A DNA stretch of 64,000 nt from Notospermus geniculatus (GCA_002633025.1 NMRB01000760.1:44080-108079), one strand, 5' to 3'; shown: positions 47,985 through 62,900, numbered from the stretch's first letter. Notes: generated from the letters alone by a model not told the origin. Program-made: numbers and translations.

Positions 47985-50900
47985 GTGAGAATCTTAATCC
48001 TTTTGGTGTTCACCTTTTGTATAATGTCATACCATAAACTAATCACCAGTGATTAGTTTATGGTCATACCGAATAGGTGTTCCACATTATGTAGAACTTC
48101 CGCATTATCTGTAAAGATAGTGACCTGACTGAGAGAGATCAAATTTAGCTGTTGTACAAGCCCTTTGTTTATTGTTGAGGATGTAAGGAGGTTTGTACCG
48201 ACGGACATGTTATTGTTATGCCCATACCTGTACCTCAGGGCCTTATAATCTCAAGGTGATCATCATCCATCCAAAACCAAATTGCAAATCCTTGACACCT
48301 CACCCCTTGACACTGACCCCTTCTTCAGTAACGAGTTCGGCTGAAATACGATATTTCTGAGACTGTCCATCCTTTATCAACACATGAACCCTTGAAAAGT
48401 CGACCCCAAAGTGAAAATGTCTTGGAACAGAGAAACTGCTTGAGACAGCGACTGGTGCTGCTTGACCAGTGAGGGACCGCCCAGCATGTTTAATTGTTAA
48501 TTAATCCTTATTTCAACCAGGTTTTAAGACCACCACCTGTTAGGAAAAGCCTGCTTGTTCGAACAGGCAGGAGGCATCAAAAGGTTTGTTTGAAGTCACT
48601 CAAGGTGATGGTGACAATACCTGCCAACCTCTTCTAGTGTCTGATTGATGCTTATTAACTGTGCGGAATGCAGGAATGAATGCTGATAATTCTCCAAGCA
48701 TGTCAGTTATCACTTCACTTTGGTGATCGGATCTGGTTCACTGAAGATCTGTGGCCTTGAAAATCTAGATTTCCAAAGCACAATATGAATGAAGATTCTT
48801 GGGCATCTATTGGAAGTTGTAGGTGGGTCTTTCAGTTTGGTTTGGGTAAGAGTGACAATTCCTGAATTGAATTGGGGTTCCCAGGTGTTCCATTGTAGAG
48901 GGAAATTTTAATATCATAGTGTGTAGTGTCTTACCTAACCCTTAGCATATAAGTCACGTTTTGCAATGTAGTCCATCCAATAAATCACTTTGTGGTGTTT
49001 TTCTCTCAGTAATTCTATCAACAAACCTTGATGTCTGTTAACCTCTCCATAGTTGCTTTTAGTTTTGATATAGCCATTTCTTGCAGGAATATCTAGCTAT
49101 AGGTGCACTCTGCTAGACTTTCACATGACACCAACACACACTTAGTGCCTATTGCATAACTTTTCTTAGGTTTCCAGTCTCCGGTGTTCCAGTATTTTTT
49201 GTAAAACAAGTTAGATGTAGTGTCCTATGACGGTGTAATGATTGAATGGGATTTTAGGCACATGCTTCAAATATTTATGACCGTGGGTAGTGCATGACCA
49301 GGATCAACTTGACATGTTTATAAACAAAGTCAAAACATATACATGTACATGTAATGTGACGATTTGATTGGCTACGACATTCAATATGGCCAACTTGGCT
49401 GCCATCTTGAATCTCATTTTACTGGGTTGTTTTTTCAGTTGCTGTTCCAAGGACAGGACACCAGTATAGAGTATGAGTACTCAATTCCTAAAGGCAAGGA
49501 GGCAAAGGAAGAGGTCACTTACATTTGGGGAGTGGGGGCCTGGGGCAAATGTAGTCAAACCTGTGGACAAGGCAAGTAATTTCTCAAATACTGGATCCTC
49601 GGACATTGACAGTCCCAATCCTTAGTAGAAGATCATATCTCACCATGTTTGATCAACACCTTCGTGTTATGTTGGTTTATTCGCCCATTTGTTACACCGG
49701 ATCAGGCTCAGTACAAGTGTATACGTAGTGTCAGTCTTATTAAAATGGGAAGTGTCATTCCAGAATGTTGTGTCAGATCCTCTCAAATACAATGCCTACT
49801 GTCACTCCCAGTGTCACTCAGACAAGATATAGCATTACATGTTTGCCTTAATCCAGCCATATATTCTTATCATCACCATTTGTTAATTGGTAGGACACCA
49901 GACTAGAAGTGTGACTTGCACCCCTGAGAATTCTTTAGAAGCCGTGGATGACAGTCTGTGTGATCCAAAGAGCAGGCCAGATGACAAGCATTCCTGCAAT
50001 CTGCAACATTGTCCAGCCAGGTATGTTCTTGAAGACTTGTAAAGTAGGATTTTTAGTGCTTTTATTACTGCAAAAGGATTGGAGAAATTTCTTTATGATG
50101 ACAATACTGATGTTCTAGTATTGGTCAGTAAAAAAAAAACTTTGGGGTGCAGTGGAAATAAAAAGCCTGCCACTTCAAGCTTCAAGCTATCGGTCTGATT
50201 CCACACAAGAGCTATTGTCAAGTGGCTGAGGAATGTTGGATTTGATAAGTAGGCCTACATCTATTAGTCAAAACAGTCAAAATATCCCAGAGTTACTTAA
50301 AAACGTAATCTTTCCCATTAAGATTTATCTTGAGTCAGTACATGGAATGGAATTTTACTCATGAAGTCAATGTCATTACAGCTGGCATGTAGGAAATTGG
50401 GATGACTGTTCGAAGACCTGCGATGGTGGCTACCAATTCAGGATGGTCTTCTGTGAACAAGTGCGTGGCGGTGTAGCCATGGCAGTGGATGATACTGAAT
50501 GTACTGAACAAGAGGGTGCAATGCCTGCAACACAGCAGAGGTGCAACACACAGACCAAGTGTCCCAAATGGCAGGTTGGAAGATGGTCGAAGGTAAGTGT
50601 TGGAGTGAAGCCTCAGCTACAAAGTCTAGCCAAGCCTTGAGGGAGTTTTCAGCAAGAAAGGTGCAGAGCACTTCTTTATCACCACCTCATATATTTTTTC
50701 AAAATGAAATTCTGAATCGGCTAAGAGAGGGATCAAGCCAGGAATCAAACCCTCAGTGACAGGGCAACCTACATCCAGTACATCCCAACGCATGGGAAGA
50801 CCATACGCACATTCCTGATCATTTTGGGAAGAGTGGGTCATTGCCTGCTGCATGGACGAATGACCATATTTTACTGATTTCTCTTGTTTTCAGTGTAACA

Positions 50901-53900
50901 AGATGTGTGGTGAGGGTAAGCAATTCAGAGCTGTTTTCTGCCAGAGCCAAGAGGTTATAAACGGTAGCAAGCCAATTCTGTCAAACAGCAGCTGTGAAGC
51001 AGGGTTGCGACCTGAACAAGAGACAACCTGTGACGCTGGGCCATGTGAGGGCTACGAATGGCTCACGTCTGCTTGGAGTAAGGTAAGCCTGATAAACTAA
51101 GCAGTTAGTTGGCTGTGCATCATGATATGGATTTGCAAAATCGCAGTCACCAAATCCTCTTGGTGATTGTGTTCCTTCATGCACAGTGGATCTACTAAGT
51201 GAGGTTTATTTCTGATTCGCAGTGCTTCGGACCATGCTCCAATTCGCTTCAAATTCGTGAAGTTGTTTGTGCAAGCAGAAGAGGCATTGTCCAAGCAGCC
51301 AACAAATGTGACACAAGGAGGAAGCCTGATGCCAAACGTCAATGTCTGGATGGTAAAGGCCATTGTAAGGGACTGTGGTTTGCCTCCGAATGGAGTGAGG
51401 TCAGTATTCTAGTAGCACGGTTAACTGAGCCGTTATAGAAAGTAGCTGAGCGATTGCAGAAGGGATTCTGCTAAGGCATATTTTGATGAATTGCACTATA
51501 GCTGCAGTTCCGCTGCACTTCTGAACAAGCCAGGCTCAGTGATACAAATTTTTGCTTCAGTGCTCAACTAACTGTGGTGAAGGAGTCCAGGTACGTAGTG
51601 TCTACTGTGTGTCCATCGATGGAGACAAGATCAACCGACTTCCCGACTCGGCTTGTCAGTCCCACACGAGGATGCCAGATCGTAAGGAATGCTATAATAG
51701 GGACTGTAAGCCTACATGGTTTGCTGGACCTTGGGGTAAGGTAGGTAAATTCTTCGTAGTCACTCCCATAAAAATATTTTCATTCTTAGAAATTTACATT
51801 GGTGAACATAGAGAACTTCTGAAGAATCAATCGCCTCAGTAGAATCGGCTGGAATTCCCAAGGGAGGCAAACGTCCGCCTAATCCTGTCTTGGAATCATC
51901 AGTTTTGCTCCGTGGTGAGCGTAGTTATCACATGATGCTGGCACAGATGCAAGTGGTCATAGGTTAGAATCCTGTTAGACTGCTTACGACAATACAGTTG
52001 GATATAAATCATTATCAGAAATGTTGATAACATCATTTCCATTTCAGTGTTCTGCTCCTTGTGGTGGTGGCTACAGGAGGAGAGACATATTGTGTCTTCA
52101 CAAGGGAAATATTGAGAAGATCAAACGATGCAAATATCATGAACGGCTCGACTCTAAGGATTCATGTAATTCACATCCGTGTGATGATGGTAAGTCAACG
52201 AATATTGTTCTGAGTACAGTTAATTTGCAATCTCACCTAACTAATCTTAGAGACTTCAGTACTGACAACTAGTAGACTTGCAGGACACATGAAATAGCAT
52301 TTCATTTATCCTAATACATGTAACTCTCCTTTTCCAGACAACTTAATCTTGACAGATGGTTGTAAGAACACCAGATATGGCTGCTGTCCTGATGGATTGT
52401 CTGTCGCTCTTGGACCACAGTTTATGGGATGCGACACGTCGGCTATGGACAAGGAGTGTAAAAACTCGGCATTTGGATGTTGTTTGGATGACAAGACACC
52501 TGCTCAAGGACCTTTCAATTTTGGATGCCCAATGTTCACCTGCAAGGTAGGCTTACCCTTAAATCAGCATTAACTTTTGCGTCATTATAACAAGGTGATA
52601 TTATCTGATTTCAATTAGCTAAACCATACCATTACACTTTTGTCAATAGTGCAGGGGGATTTAGCTCAGTGGTGAGTATTGTCGTTCTTTCATGGTGGCA
52701 GGAGTCCCAGATGCACGAGGTTGGGTTCGAATCCCGTATTGTCAATGGTGGTCCTGTGGGTAAAGACACTATTGCACAAACGTTCACTTCAGGAATGTCT
52801 CAGTTTCTTGTTCATGATTATATCATCAACAGACACTGCTTACTTTTGGCAATTTACTGTCATCCTCTGTGCAAGGGCATAGAAAGGGTGTTGAGTTCGA
52901 GAGGTAAAATGCAAATGAACAGTATAAAATTCCACACAAGTATTTTGAATGTCCTTTGCAGAGTTCAAAATACGGATGCTGCGATGACAAGCTCACTGCT
53001 GCCGATGGTCCAAACAAAGAAGGTTGTCCAGAGATTGTCAACTGTGAATTGTCCAAATATGGCTGCTGTCCTGATGGCTTCACTGCTGCTAGTGGGAAGA
53101 AGGCTGATGGTGAAAAAGTAGGATGCCCAGAGAGGGAGACGGAACTGCCGTGTGTGTTGACTGAATTTGGATGTTGCAGTGACGGTATTTCCACGGCAAC
53201 AGGTAGGATTGTGTTCAAGACATTTTGCATTGGCAAATGTTTATGTTTTCCACATTGGCGTCATTATTTTTATTTGGTGACATTTTGATGAAACTAATTG
53301 GGCATTCACCTCATGAGATTGCTGTTTACCAGAGTCTTTATTTTTTAGGATCTAACCAAGAAGGCTGTTTGGAAGGTTCTGGATCAGTCTGTGAAGATTC
53401 TCTATTTGGTTGCTGCCCTGATGGTGTAACACCAGCCAATGGACCAAACCAAGGTGGCTGTGAGCTCCAGCCGCTTCCAGCTACAGTGACAACTGTAGCC
53501 CCAAGAGGAACAACAGAGAAGTCTGTCTTGGTGACAACTGCCGTGAAAAATACACCAGATTCAGTTACTACTGCTTGGTCACCTCCAGAAGTTGTAACTT
53601 TGCCGACACAGGAGGAGGAATATGCTTGTCTCAACTCTGCCTTTGGTTGCTGTCCTGACATGACCACAGCAGCACTTGGACCTAATAATGAAGGTTGCAT
53701 AGATGTTCTCCCTCCTGCAAAGACTACCACCGTGGAAGATACGAGTGGAGATGACAATGAAGCAAGTAGAGGATTTGTGACAGAACCTATGGACGTCATT
53801 ACAACAGTCCCAGAAAATGTTGAAGTCAAAGAAACTATAGCTGAAGGCAGTGGAAGCTTCGAGGAAGGTGAAGAGGTGAAAATAACTGGAACCATTTTCT

Positions 53901-56900
53901 CAACAACCGAGTCACCTTCAAATGATACCTCCGAGTCGGAGGATATTCCTTTGACTACTCAGTCAACTGTCATCAAGCAACCTATCTTGGAACCATATAC
54001 AACTGTGGCCTCCGCTGAAAAAGCAACTGAAAGTCCCCTTGCCAATATGACTGCAGTTCTCTGCAGTGCCTCAGAGTATGGATGCTGTCCAGATGGTGTT
54101 AGCGTTGCACTTGGTCCTAATACTGAAGGTTGTCAGAACTTGACCTCGACACATTCTAGTATCAACTGTAATCTAACAGACTTTGGATGTTGCATGGATG
54201 GACTGACTCCAGCTGTCGGGTGGAATATGGAAGGATGTCCGACAAATGACACAAACGTGACTGCCTCAGTGGAATACTTCACCACAAATACTATTGGACC
54301 TTCCCAAAACATGTCCGCACTGATCCCAGATATTGATGCCTCTGAAATAGAAACCGGAGTAAACTGTAACATGTCTTTATTTGGCTGTTGTCGTGATCTT
54401 CGGACTCCTGCTAAAGGTTTAGACTATGAGGGATGTCCAGATGATGAAAAAGCCACAACAGAAGAAATTCCTGATTATGCATACTGGACTGTGGAGGCTA
54501 AGATTGACATAAATAAATTTCCCTGTCACAAGAGTCGGTTTGGCTGCTGCCCCAAAGGTCGCATTCCAGCAAAAGGGCCTAACCAGGAAGGATGTGGTGT
54601 TACTTCAACAACTGTCATCTTCACAACTGCCCCATCACCCTCTAGCTCTCCATGTCAACAGAGTGACTTTGGCTGCTGTCCTGATGGAGTTACATTTGCA
54701 TATGGACCAAATATGGAAGGATGTGATGATACTGCAGAGGCTGACTGCAAAAAATCTGAATTTGGTTGCTGTGCTGATGGTACCGCTGCAAATGGAGAAA
54801 ATGGGGAAGGATGTTCAGATTCCCTAGTAGTGTTGGAAGTCCCAGATTGTATCTATAGTGAATTCGGCTGCTGTCTTGATGGGCAGACTCAAGCCACAGG
54901 GCCCCATTACCAAGGTTGTGGGCACGAAGTCGACTGTACTTCAACAAAATTTGGTTGCTGCCCAAAGAGCAAGTTAGCAGCTACTGGGCCAGGTTATGAG
55001 GGATGTCCCACTGAAGTAATGCCTGGCAGTAAGTTGCAAGTTGCCTTCACCCTTCATGTATGAAACTTGTGTTCAAATCCAAGCGCAGGTACCGATACTG
55101 GAATGGTGAATAGCTGAATCTGACTTATCATCTTTATGTTTCAAATCCTACCACGTTTCTACCCACCTTAAATTTCATTTCCAACCATAGGCTAATTCTT
55201 TCATTTTCAACTTCAGAACTCTGTATGGAACCGAGCAAAAGTGGCCCATGCCGCAATTTCTCTGTCATGTGGTACTTTGACAAGGTGTACGGGGATTGTG
55301 CGAGATTCTGGTATGGTAGCTGTGAGGGAAACATGAATCGCTTTGCTACCCGTGAGGAATGCAAATCAACTTGTGTTGAGCCGGAAGGAACTGGTAATTG
55401 TACTATTCTGTCTTTTGGCAGATTTTTAACAGAACGAACACGTAATGTTGTTGCCTCCTTTGGCAGTGTAAAGGAGGAAACTGGAATCCCTTGAGTTGCA
55501 CCTGTCCATCCTGGACCCCACGTGTATTGGCTATGTCATAAGACTTCAACACTTCACCAAGGGTTTGTGCAAGCATCGTCGGAAGACGTAGCAGTGTCAC
55601 AACCCATGGAAGTCAGATGCATCTGTCCTGACAAATATTGTGTCTAGATTCCCACACAGAGAGCTCTTGTAGGTGAAATGCAGAATACCAAGCCAACAAC
55701 TCAAAATGCTTACATCCATGCTGAATGAAATCCTAGCTCAGGACGCCTTTCTAATTGACCTTATTTGTGTCTTCTCCAGATATTTGTGTCCTACCAAAAG
55801 AGACAGGAGACTGTGATGATGCAGTTGAAAGTTTCTTCTATGATGTGGATACCATGAGGTGTAAGAAGTTTACATACACTGGATGTAAGGGCAACAAGAA
55901 TCGATTCCAGACCATGCAGCAATGTGAAAAAAGATGCCTTATTCCCCGCAAGCAGAGTAAGTGACTTCACTGCATAGAAATTTGGCAACAGATTATAGGT
56001 GCACTTGCCATCAATGGGTATGAAATGTGCCTTCAAACTTTCCGATCTCTTATTTTTGTAGTGGTATCAGTTGCCAGATGTGACTTGCGAATATCCATCA
56101 AACTAATATGGCAAGGCCTGTTGCCTTGGAATGGTTTGACTTAATTATTTTCATTTTTTTTAGATCGCTGTGCACAGCCAAAGGTGAGCGGTCCATGCAA
56201 TGGAACCATACAGAGATGGTACTACAATGCAGCAAGTGGATCATGTGATGAATTCAACTACGGAGGATGCAAGGGCAATGCTAATAGGTTTTATACTAGG
56301 AGGGAGTGTGAGTGGATGTGTGCCAGAGATGCAGAAAAAGGTAGGGATGAGTGTCTCACTAAAGTGTTCATGGACACGGTAACTGTTGGGTCAATTCAGG
56401 ATCTGATTTGCAAATCTGTTTTAGCAGGCCTGAACTTCAAAGCTTATAGGTCTTGTGAAGTTAGAATTTGATGAAATGTAGGAGGAAACAAGAAACCCTG
56501 CAGGAGAAGTGGATTACCTGTACGCTACCATACATATTTCATTCTGAATATACATGAACATGCTGTCTTTTAACAAAGGTATAATGGATTACCTTGCAGC
56601 TTCGTGTGATGCCAAAATATCTGCTGGTCCATGTGCCCAGAGACACCCAAGTTTTGCTTACAACAAGGAAACTGGTGAATGTGAGGCATTCGATTACTCT
56701 GGATGTGGTGGCACGAAGAATAGGTTCAACAGCATGATGGACTGCAGTAGAAAGTGTGAGGCGAAGAAAATAGGTAATGTCCAGAAGATGAAATATTTGC
56801 TAGAATCGAACCTGGGATCTCAGGAGGTGACAGGTAGAGGTTTCTGCTGCACCACTCTGACAGCCTGTCGGGAATTTAAGTTCAACTCGGCACCTGCTGG

Positions 56901-59900
56901 TGTTAATATTTTCAGTAGTGTTGCATGTTACTTGTATTGTTTCAGACACGTGCACAATGAAGCCTGAGTCCGGTCCATGCACAGCTTATTCTCTGAGGTG
57001 GTTCCACGACCCAAAAGATGGCTTCTGTAAGGAGTTTTACTATGGTGGGTGTCAAGGAAATGGTAACAATTACGAGACATATTCGGAGTGCAAAGAGAGC
57101 TGCAATGCCACTGATCCACCCAAAGCTGGTATGTAACCCACGTCTCCTCCACAAAGGAATACTGTTGAAACCAGAAAAAGCAAACGAATAACAATTTTGT
57201 AATTTTTTTAGTGTGATTTTGTTCCAACTTGTGACAAAGTATGTTCTTTTCAGAGGAAGAACGTCTCGACGTTTGCATGCTGCCACGTGAAGCTGGTCCC
57301 TGCCGAGGGAAGCTGGAGAGGTGGTTCTTTGACAGAGAGGAGGGAAAATGCATGCAATTTATCTATGGCGGTTGTCAAGGGAATAAGAACAGGTGAGATT
57401 TAGTCCATCACACCAAAATTTCAAAAAGAGATTCGAACTTCAAATACAAGTCTGAAGTAACCCATCATATGTGATATGATATTGCATATTTCGTCTGTTT
57501 TCTTTTGCAGGTTCTTGACTTGGGAACGCTGCAATTCAGTTTGTCCCGAAGTCACCACCCCAGCACCGACCACGACTACCACCACAACTACGACAACATC
57601 GACCACTACAACTACCACTACCACAACCACAACTGAGGGAGGTATGTTTTTCACGTAACACATGTACAAGGGCCGGGTTCGAATCCCGAGAGAACTCACG
57701 TTTGTTTCTTTGGATGCACTGGCATCAGTTCCAAGTGAAGAATATTCCTGGCTCTGCATAGTCCTTCAAATGACTCGCATGCAGAACCTCAAGATTCCCT
57801 GTAGTTTATTGTTTATGCCAGAGCAGGAAAAAGAACCTACACTCTGCACAGGAGGTCCAAATCCTCAGTCCCATGGACTCAGAAACGAAATTGGCCGAAG
57901 AAACAAATGTTGGGCCTATACAGCGCCGCACTTGAAACCACATTGATATACAAAATTGCTCACAACTTGGCAGAACAGCCTTTGGAGAATAATTCCACCC
58001 AAAAAATATGAAATGGAGCAAACAGCGAATAAGTTAATTCTTATCATCCTTATTGCAGACATCTGTCTCCAGCAGCGTTATTCTGGTCCATGTACTGGAT
58101 ATTTCCCAGTGTGGTACTTCAATTCAGAGCTGCAGATGTGCCGACAATTCTTATATGGTGGATGCGAGGGAAATGATAATCGTTTTGACACCTTGGTAGC
58201 ATGCGAAAATAGGTGTATTCATAGGATAACCACACCCCCTCCTTGGTTAACGACTGGCTATGACAGTAGTTTGGTAACAACGGAGCCTGAGGTCGTGGGT
58301 AAGCATTTTTTTGTGGCACAGTGCCGGAGTCTGCAAAGTTTAGACCACATGTCAAAAGTTTTTACCCTAGGCCAGTGTTTCTTGTTCTTGCTTCTGACCA
58401 AACTCTGTTTCACATCACATGTATGTTACCAAGCATTCATAACATTTACAGTGATAATCCAGTGTCAGACCAAAATGTCTGGTGATTCACCATTGACTTG
58501 GGTGAGATATAAAAAAAACAGCACAAAAACGACACACAGTATACAATAAATCGGAAAGTCGTCTCTGAATATTTCGCAAATTTTTGACCCCAATCGGGTC
58601 TTCCTCAGGCGCTATGTAAAAGATACCCCAGAGGTGACTTGGGTGAGACAGATTATGAAGAAGCTGTAATAAATTTCAGTCAAAAATATCAAATTGCATG
58701 AAATTTTATATTTCATTGCACAGTGTTCGACCTCTGTGATGAACCAGTAGACACTGGACCTTGTGATGCTCAGTTAGTGCGATGGTACTTTGACAAGATT
58801 TTTGGTAGCTGTCGATGGTTCCTTTACGGTGGCTGCAAAGGAAATGCCAACATGTTTGATACAGAGTCTGAATGCAAGCAGATATGCATTGACAGGAAGA
58901 TGAAACGTAAGTTGCCACTGAGTTGAGACCTTCTATCTACACAAGTGTTATGGTTTGTGGAAACGTGAAATCAAAATGCACACATCTCTGGGGATGCCTT
59001 TGTATACACATGGGACATTCCAGTTGCGGATGAGAAAGAAGAGTGGAACTCGCTAAGCAACAGAGAATCCTTACACTTATAGGGACATTTAACAAAATAT
59101 GTTAATTAGAAGTAACCAGGTATGACAGTGACAGTGAAAGAGCAGCTTTTTATTCAACAGAATCAAACATGTGCTCTGTGCCAAAAGACAGCGGTCCCTG
59201 CTTAGCAATCCTGCCACGGTATTACTTTAACAAGGAGAAGCAATCATGTGAACTTTTCTATTACGGAGGATGTGAGGGAAATAGTAATCGTTTCATCACG
59301 GCAGCTGAATGTGAAGGTGCATGTGTGAGTGATGCTTCTGAAATCAAGTCAATGGTCCAAGGTTGGTATAATTTGTCTATTTATGATGCTGCTCCACTTG
59401 AGTTTTCTTGTGCAAGTCTTGGTTTCCGTATGACTAAGTCTTATGCTGACCCCAAACACACGAACATGGTTGAGTTACTAGAGAATCGGCAGAGGGGGTA
59501 CACAGAATCAAAAGGAACACTGCTTAGAAATCCTGTGTTGTTAAAATAGAATATATAGGACAACATTACACAAAAAAAGACTGCTGGTGAAGGGTACTAA
59601 TGTTTTTGTCCTGGAAAACGAAAGAGACAACTTTTTTCATCTTTTCAAGATATCTGTCACCTTACTCCGGATCCTGGCACATGTTATGACTCAATGCCAA
59701 GATGGCACTTCAATTACAAGACGCAAATGTGTCATCCGTTTAACTACACGGGCTGTGATGGGAATGGAAACAGGTTCAACTCCAGAGAGGAATGCCAGGC
59801 ATACTGTCAGCATGAAGCTGTTGAAGGTAGGCGGAAATCAAGGCTGAGGGATTGTGAATTTTTGGAGGGATACTTTGTTGCCAAAAGTCGAAGCCTAGTA

Positions 59901-62900
59901 CGGAGAGGGAGTGATTCAAACCTGATCTCCTCATGATGCACCATCATGGACCATCAATTTTGGGGGTTTTACAATACACACAACCATTGTAAGATGTGAG
60001 GAAACCAAGAAAGGAAGTCATGGAATATGAAAGAAATGTTTGAATGATGTCTCCTTTCAGATATTTGCATCCTCCCAAAAGCTGCAGGCCCCTGCAACAA
60101 GAACCTTCAAAGATGGTACTATGACCGCTTCACCGGTGTATGCCGAGAATTTGAATATGGTGGTTGTCATGGAAATCGCAATAGGTTCAACTCGGAACCC
60201 GAGTGTTACTATTCCTGTGTTGTGAGATCGATTCCTACACCTAGTCCGACCACAACCACAACTACCCCAACAACTACAATTGGTAAGTATCCAGGTACTT
60301 GTACAGAAATGGTGGTTGAGTTACTAAGTACCCAGTAAGTAGTTCATAAATTCAATCATTCGATATCAATGAAAATTGGAATGGGTGTCTACAAAACTTA
60401 GACCTAAGACATGTAGAAAACTAAGACGAACTAGAAAACAAAGATCTTATTTGGCAGAAAATTAAGACCCCCTAGAACACTGGAACAGACAAAAGATCAA
60501 AACTACATAAAGGGCCTATATGCCATTCCTTTAAAGGGGAAAAGAGCTCAGGGGACGAGGCCTGATTTCTTCATTTGTGTACAACACTAAATGTACAGTT
60601 CTTCTTGTCTCTTTCTTCAGATCCATGTGAAAAACTCCAGTGCAATTTACTCTGTCCCTATGGCTTGGTAGTAGTGGATGGATGTGAACAATGCAAGTGC
60701 CATGACCCTTGTAAGGTACGTTTACCAGGATTTCATCAGAAGTCAAACACATTCTGAAGTTGGTGGACATGAACTGTTGCGACCAGATTTTCACAAGTTG
60801 TTTTGCAGAACTTGTGGCGTCTTTCCCCAGTCCTAACTTCAAATAAGTTTCAACATAGGAACTGCAATCTTCTAAACTTCATTCTGTTGCCACACTTATG
60901 TGATGGAGGAGATGTGTGAATCATCCAGTTTGGAGAGGATGGTCTAAGCAGACAGCTACCCAATGAATCTCTCCTTCATTTTACTGTAGGATGTTCACTG
61001 CACATCTGACAAAAGCTGTGCTGTTGAGGAGGTGAAGTGTGTTACATCCCCGTGTCCTCTTGCAAAACCTGTGTGCAGGCTAAGTAAGTATAAAACTTTT
61101 CATTGAATTAAGAAGCCGTGTTGTAAATTCAGGAATTTAGTTCACAACAGTCAAATGTTGTGTATCATTCACGATGGTCACCCATCCAAGTTCTGACATA
61201 GCCTACTCAACGTTGCTTATCAAACTTGCAGCTTCGAGGCCTTGCCAATGCCTAGGTCATAAAGGAAACCCAACATGGCCAACAGGTTGTATGGAACAGT
61301 AATCATGCTCTTTGATTTCACTTTTCAGGAAGGAAACCTGGCCTCTGCCCGCTTGGTAACACGAATTCCAAGAACTGTGTTGCTCGGTGTCTTTCTGATG
61401 CTGACTGTAAGGGGGAGAAGAAGTGCTGTCAGAATGGATGTGGTGCAGTGTGCGCCGACCCAGTCATGCTTAGTAAGGCCTTATTCTCTTCAAGTCACCT
61501 TTACATGTGGTTTAAAATTGCTATGGCGAGTAGAGTAAGACCAATGTGCCATTGGTGCCCGAGTAGACCAATGTGCCATTGGTGCCCCTGTCAAAAGGGA
61601 TGCTCTGTTCTGTAACAGAAAGCTGCTCTTTGGTACACCAAAAAAGGCTGTGTCAAAAGGGCTCTGAACTCTTGAATTCTTCCACTTAAACTGATAATTG
61701 TTTATAGTTACAGCACAGCCAACGGAAGATCAAGGTTGCAAGACATCTATGTATGGCTGTTGTCTTGACGGTCAGACTCCAGCTAAAGGCTACAATCTTA
61801 GAGGATGTCCAAGTAAGATTGTTATGAGGATGACCATTTCGGTCTCATTATTTTTCACAATCAAGAAGCAGCAAAATTGATAAGGAATACATCTCTGATA
61901 GTTGAGTAGGAGACTCAAGAGAACAAACCATTCTCAAATAATTGCAATGCAATCTGCACAGTCAATAAGAAGGCTGAGCGAGCGCAGTATCTATTTCTGG
62001 CCAGTAAACCCTATCCTGAGAAACTCGGGCCATTTACAACCCCTTCTGCACCCTCCAAGAGAGAGTGCAAGAGAAGGAGCACTTGCATAGACCACGTGAA
62101 CAGGAGGGTAAACCGTTACTCAACCTACACAATTTCAGCAGCTGTACCATGCCAAGTTCTTGTTGAATGTTTCCTGATACACTGGTACACATGTATCGGT
62201 ACATAAGCTACTGTTACTTTTGAATGATCATTGGATCATCCTGACATGACTGGTCTCCATTTCTAGAGATGGCACCTGTCATCCAGAAGCCAAAGTCAAC
62301 ACAGATTCTGACCACAGATGGCCAGACTGTGCTCCTGCCCTGTCGTGCTAAAGGTGCTCCCATACCCATGATCACATGGTATAAGGATAGGCAAGTATTA
62401 ATTAAGATTCCCCCTCAACATCTCCCTGCAGGGTAAGAGTGGCTCTGTTTCATTCCAATGCTACATTGTCGAAGGTACTCTTGCACAGACGACATGACAC
62501 AGAAATGCCGATTTGATGACTCCTGGTCTGAATTGAGTACCAGTTGTAACTAACGGTAGTGTTTCATTTTCGCCACATTCAGGAAAGTAAAGACCCAACA
62601 TCTGACTTCACTTCTTGTGGCAAAATATCACTGAGTTCATCATAAATATAGCTCCATTTGACTCTTTTTTTTGTATTCTTCAGATTCCCAATGATGATTC
62701 ACCACAGGCGAGAGAAGTACAAGAAGTATCCCAATGGAACATTAGCAATCTACAAGGTGACCAAGAAAGATGCAGGGTATTACACATGCCGTGCTTACAA
62801 CGGTTTTGGCAAACCTGCTGTTCAGGGAATGTCAGTCATGATTCAAGGTAAGGTGACAGATCTATTGACTCGAGTCTGAGGCTCAACCACTAGGCCACTG

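Noticed and set aside
52669-53121. 150-residue plus frame over the papilin SINE and repeats
   Set aside because: It is in the wrong frame for the GCC repeats and starts inside an intronic SINE-like sequence.
58560-58620. GACCCCAATCGGGTCTTCC block as a possible LINE 3' end
   Set aside because: It resembles sequences seen near retroelement ends, but nothing else of an element is visible in this papilin intron.
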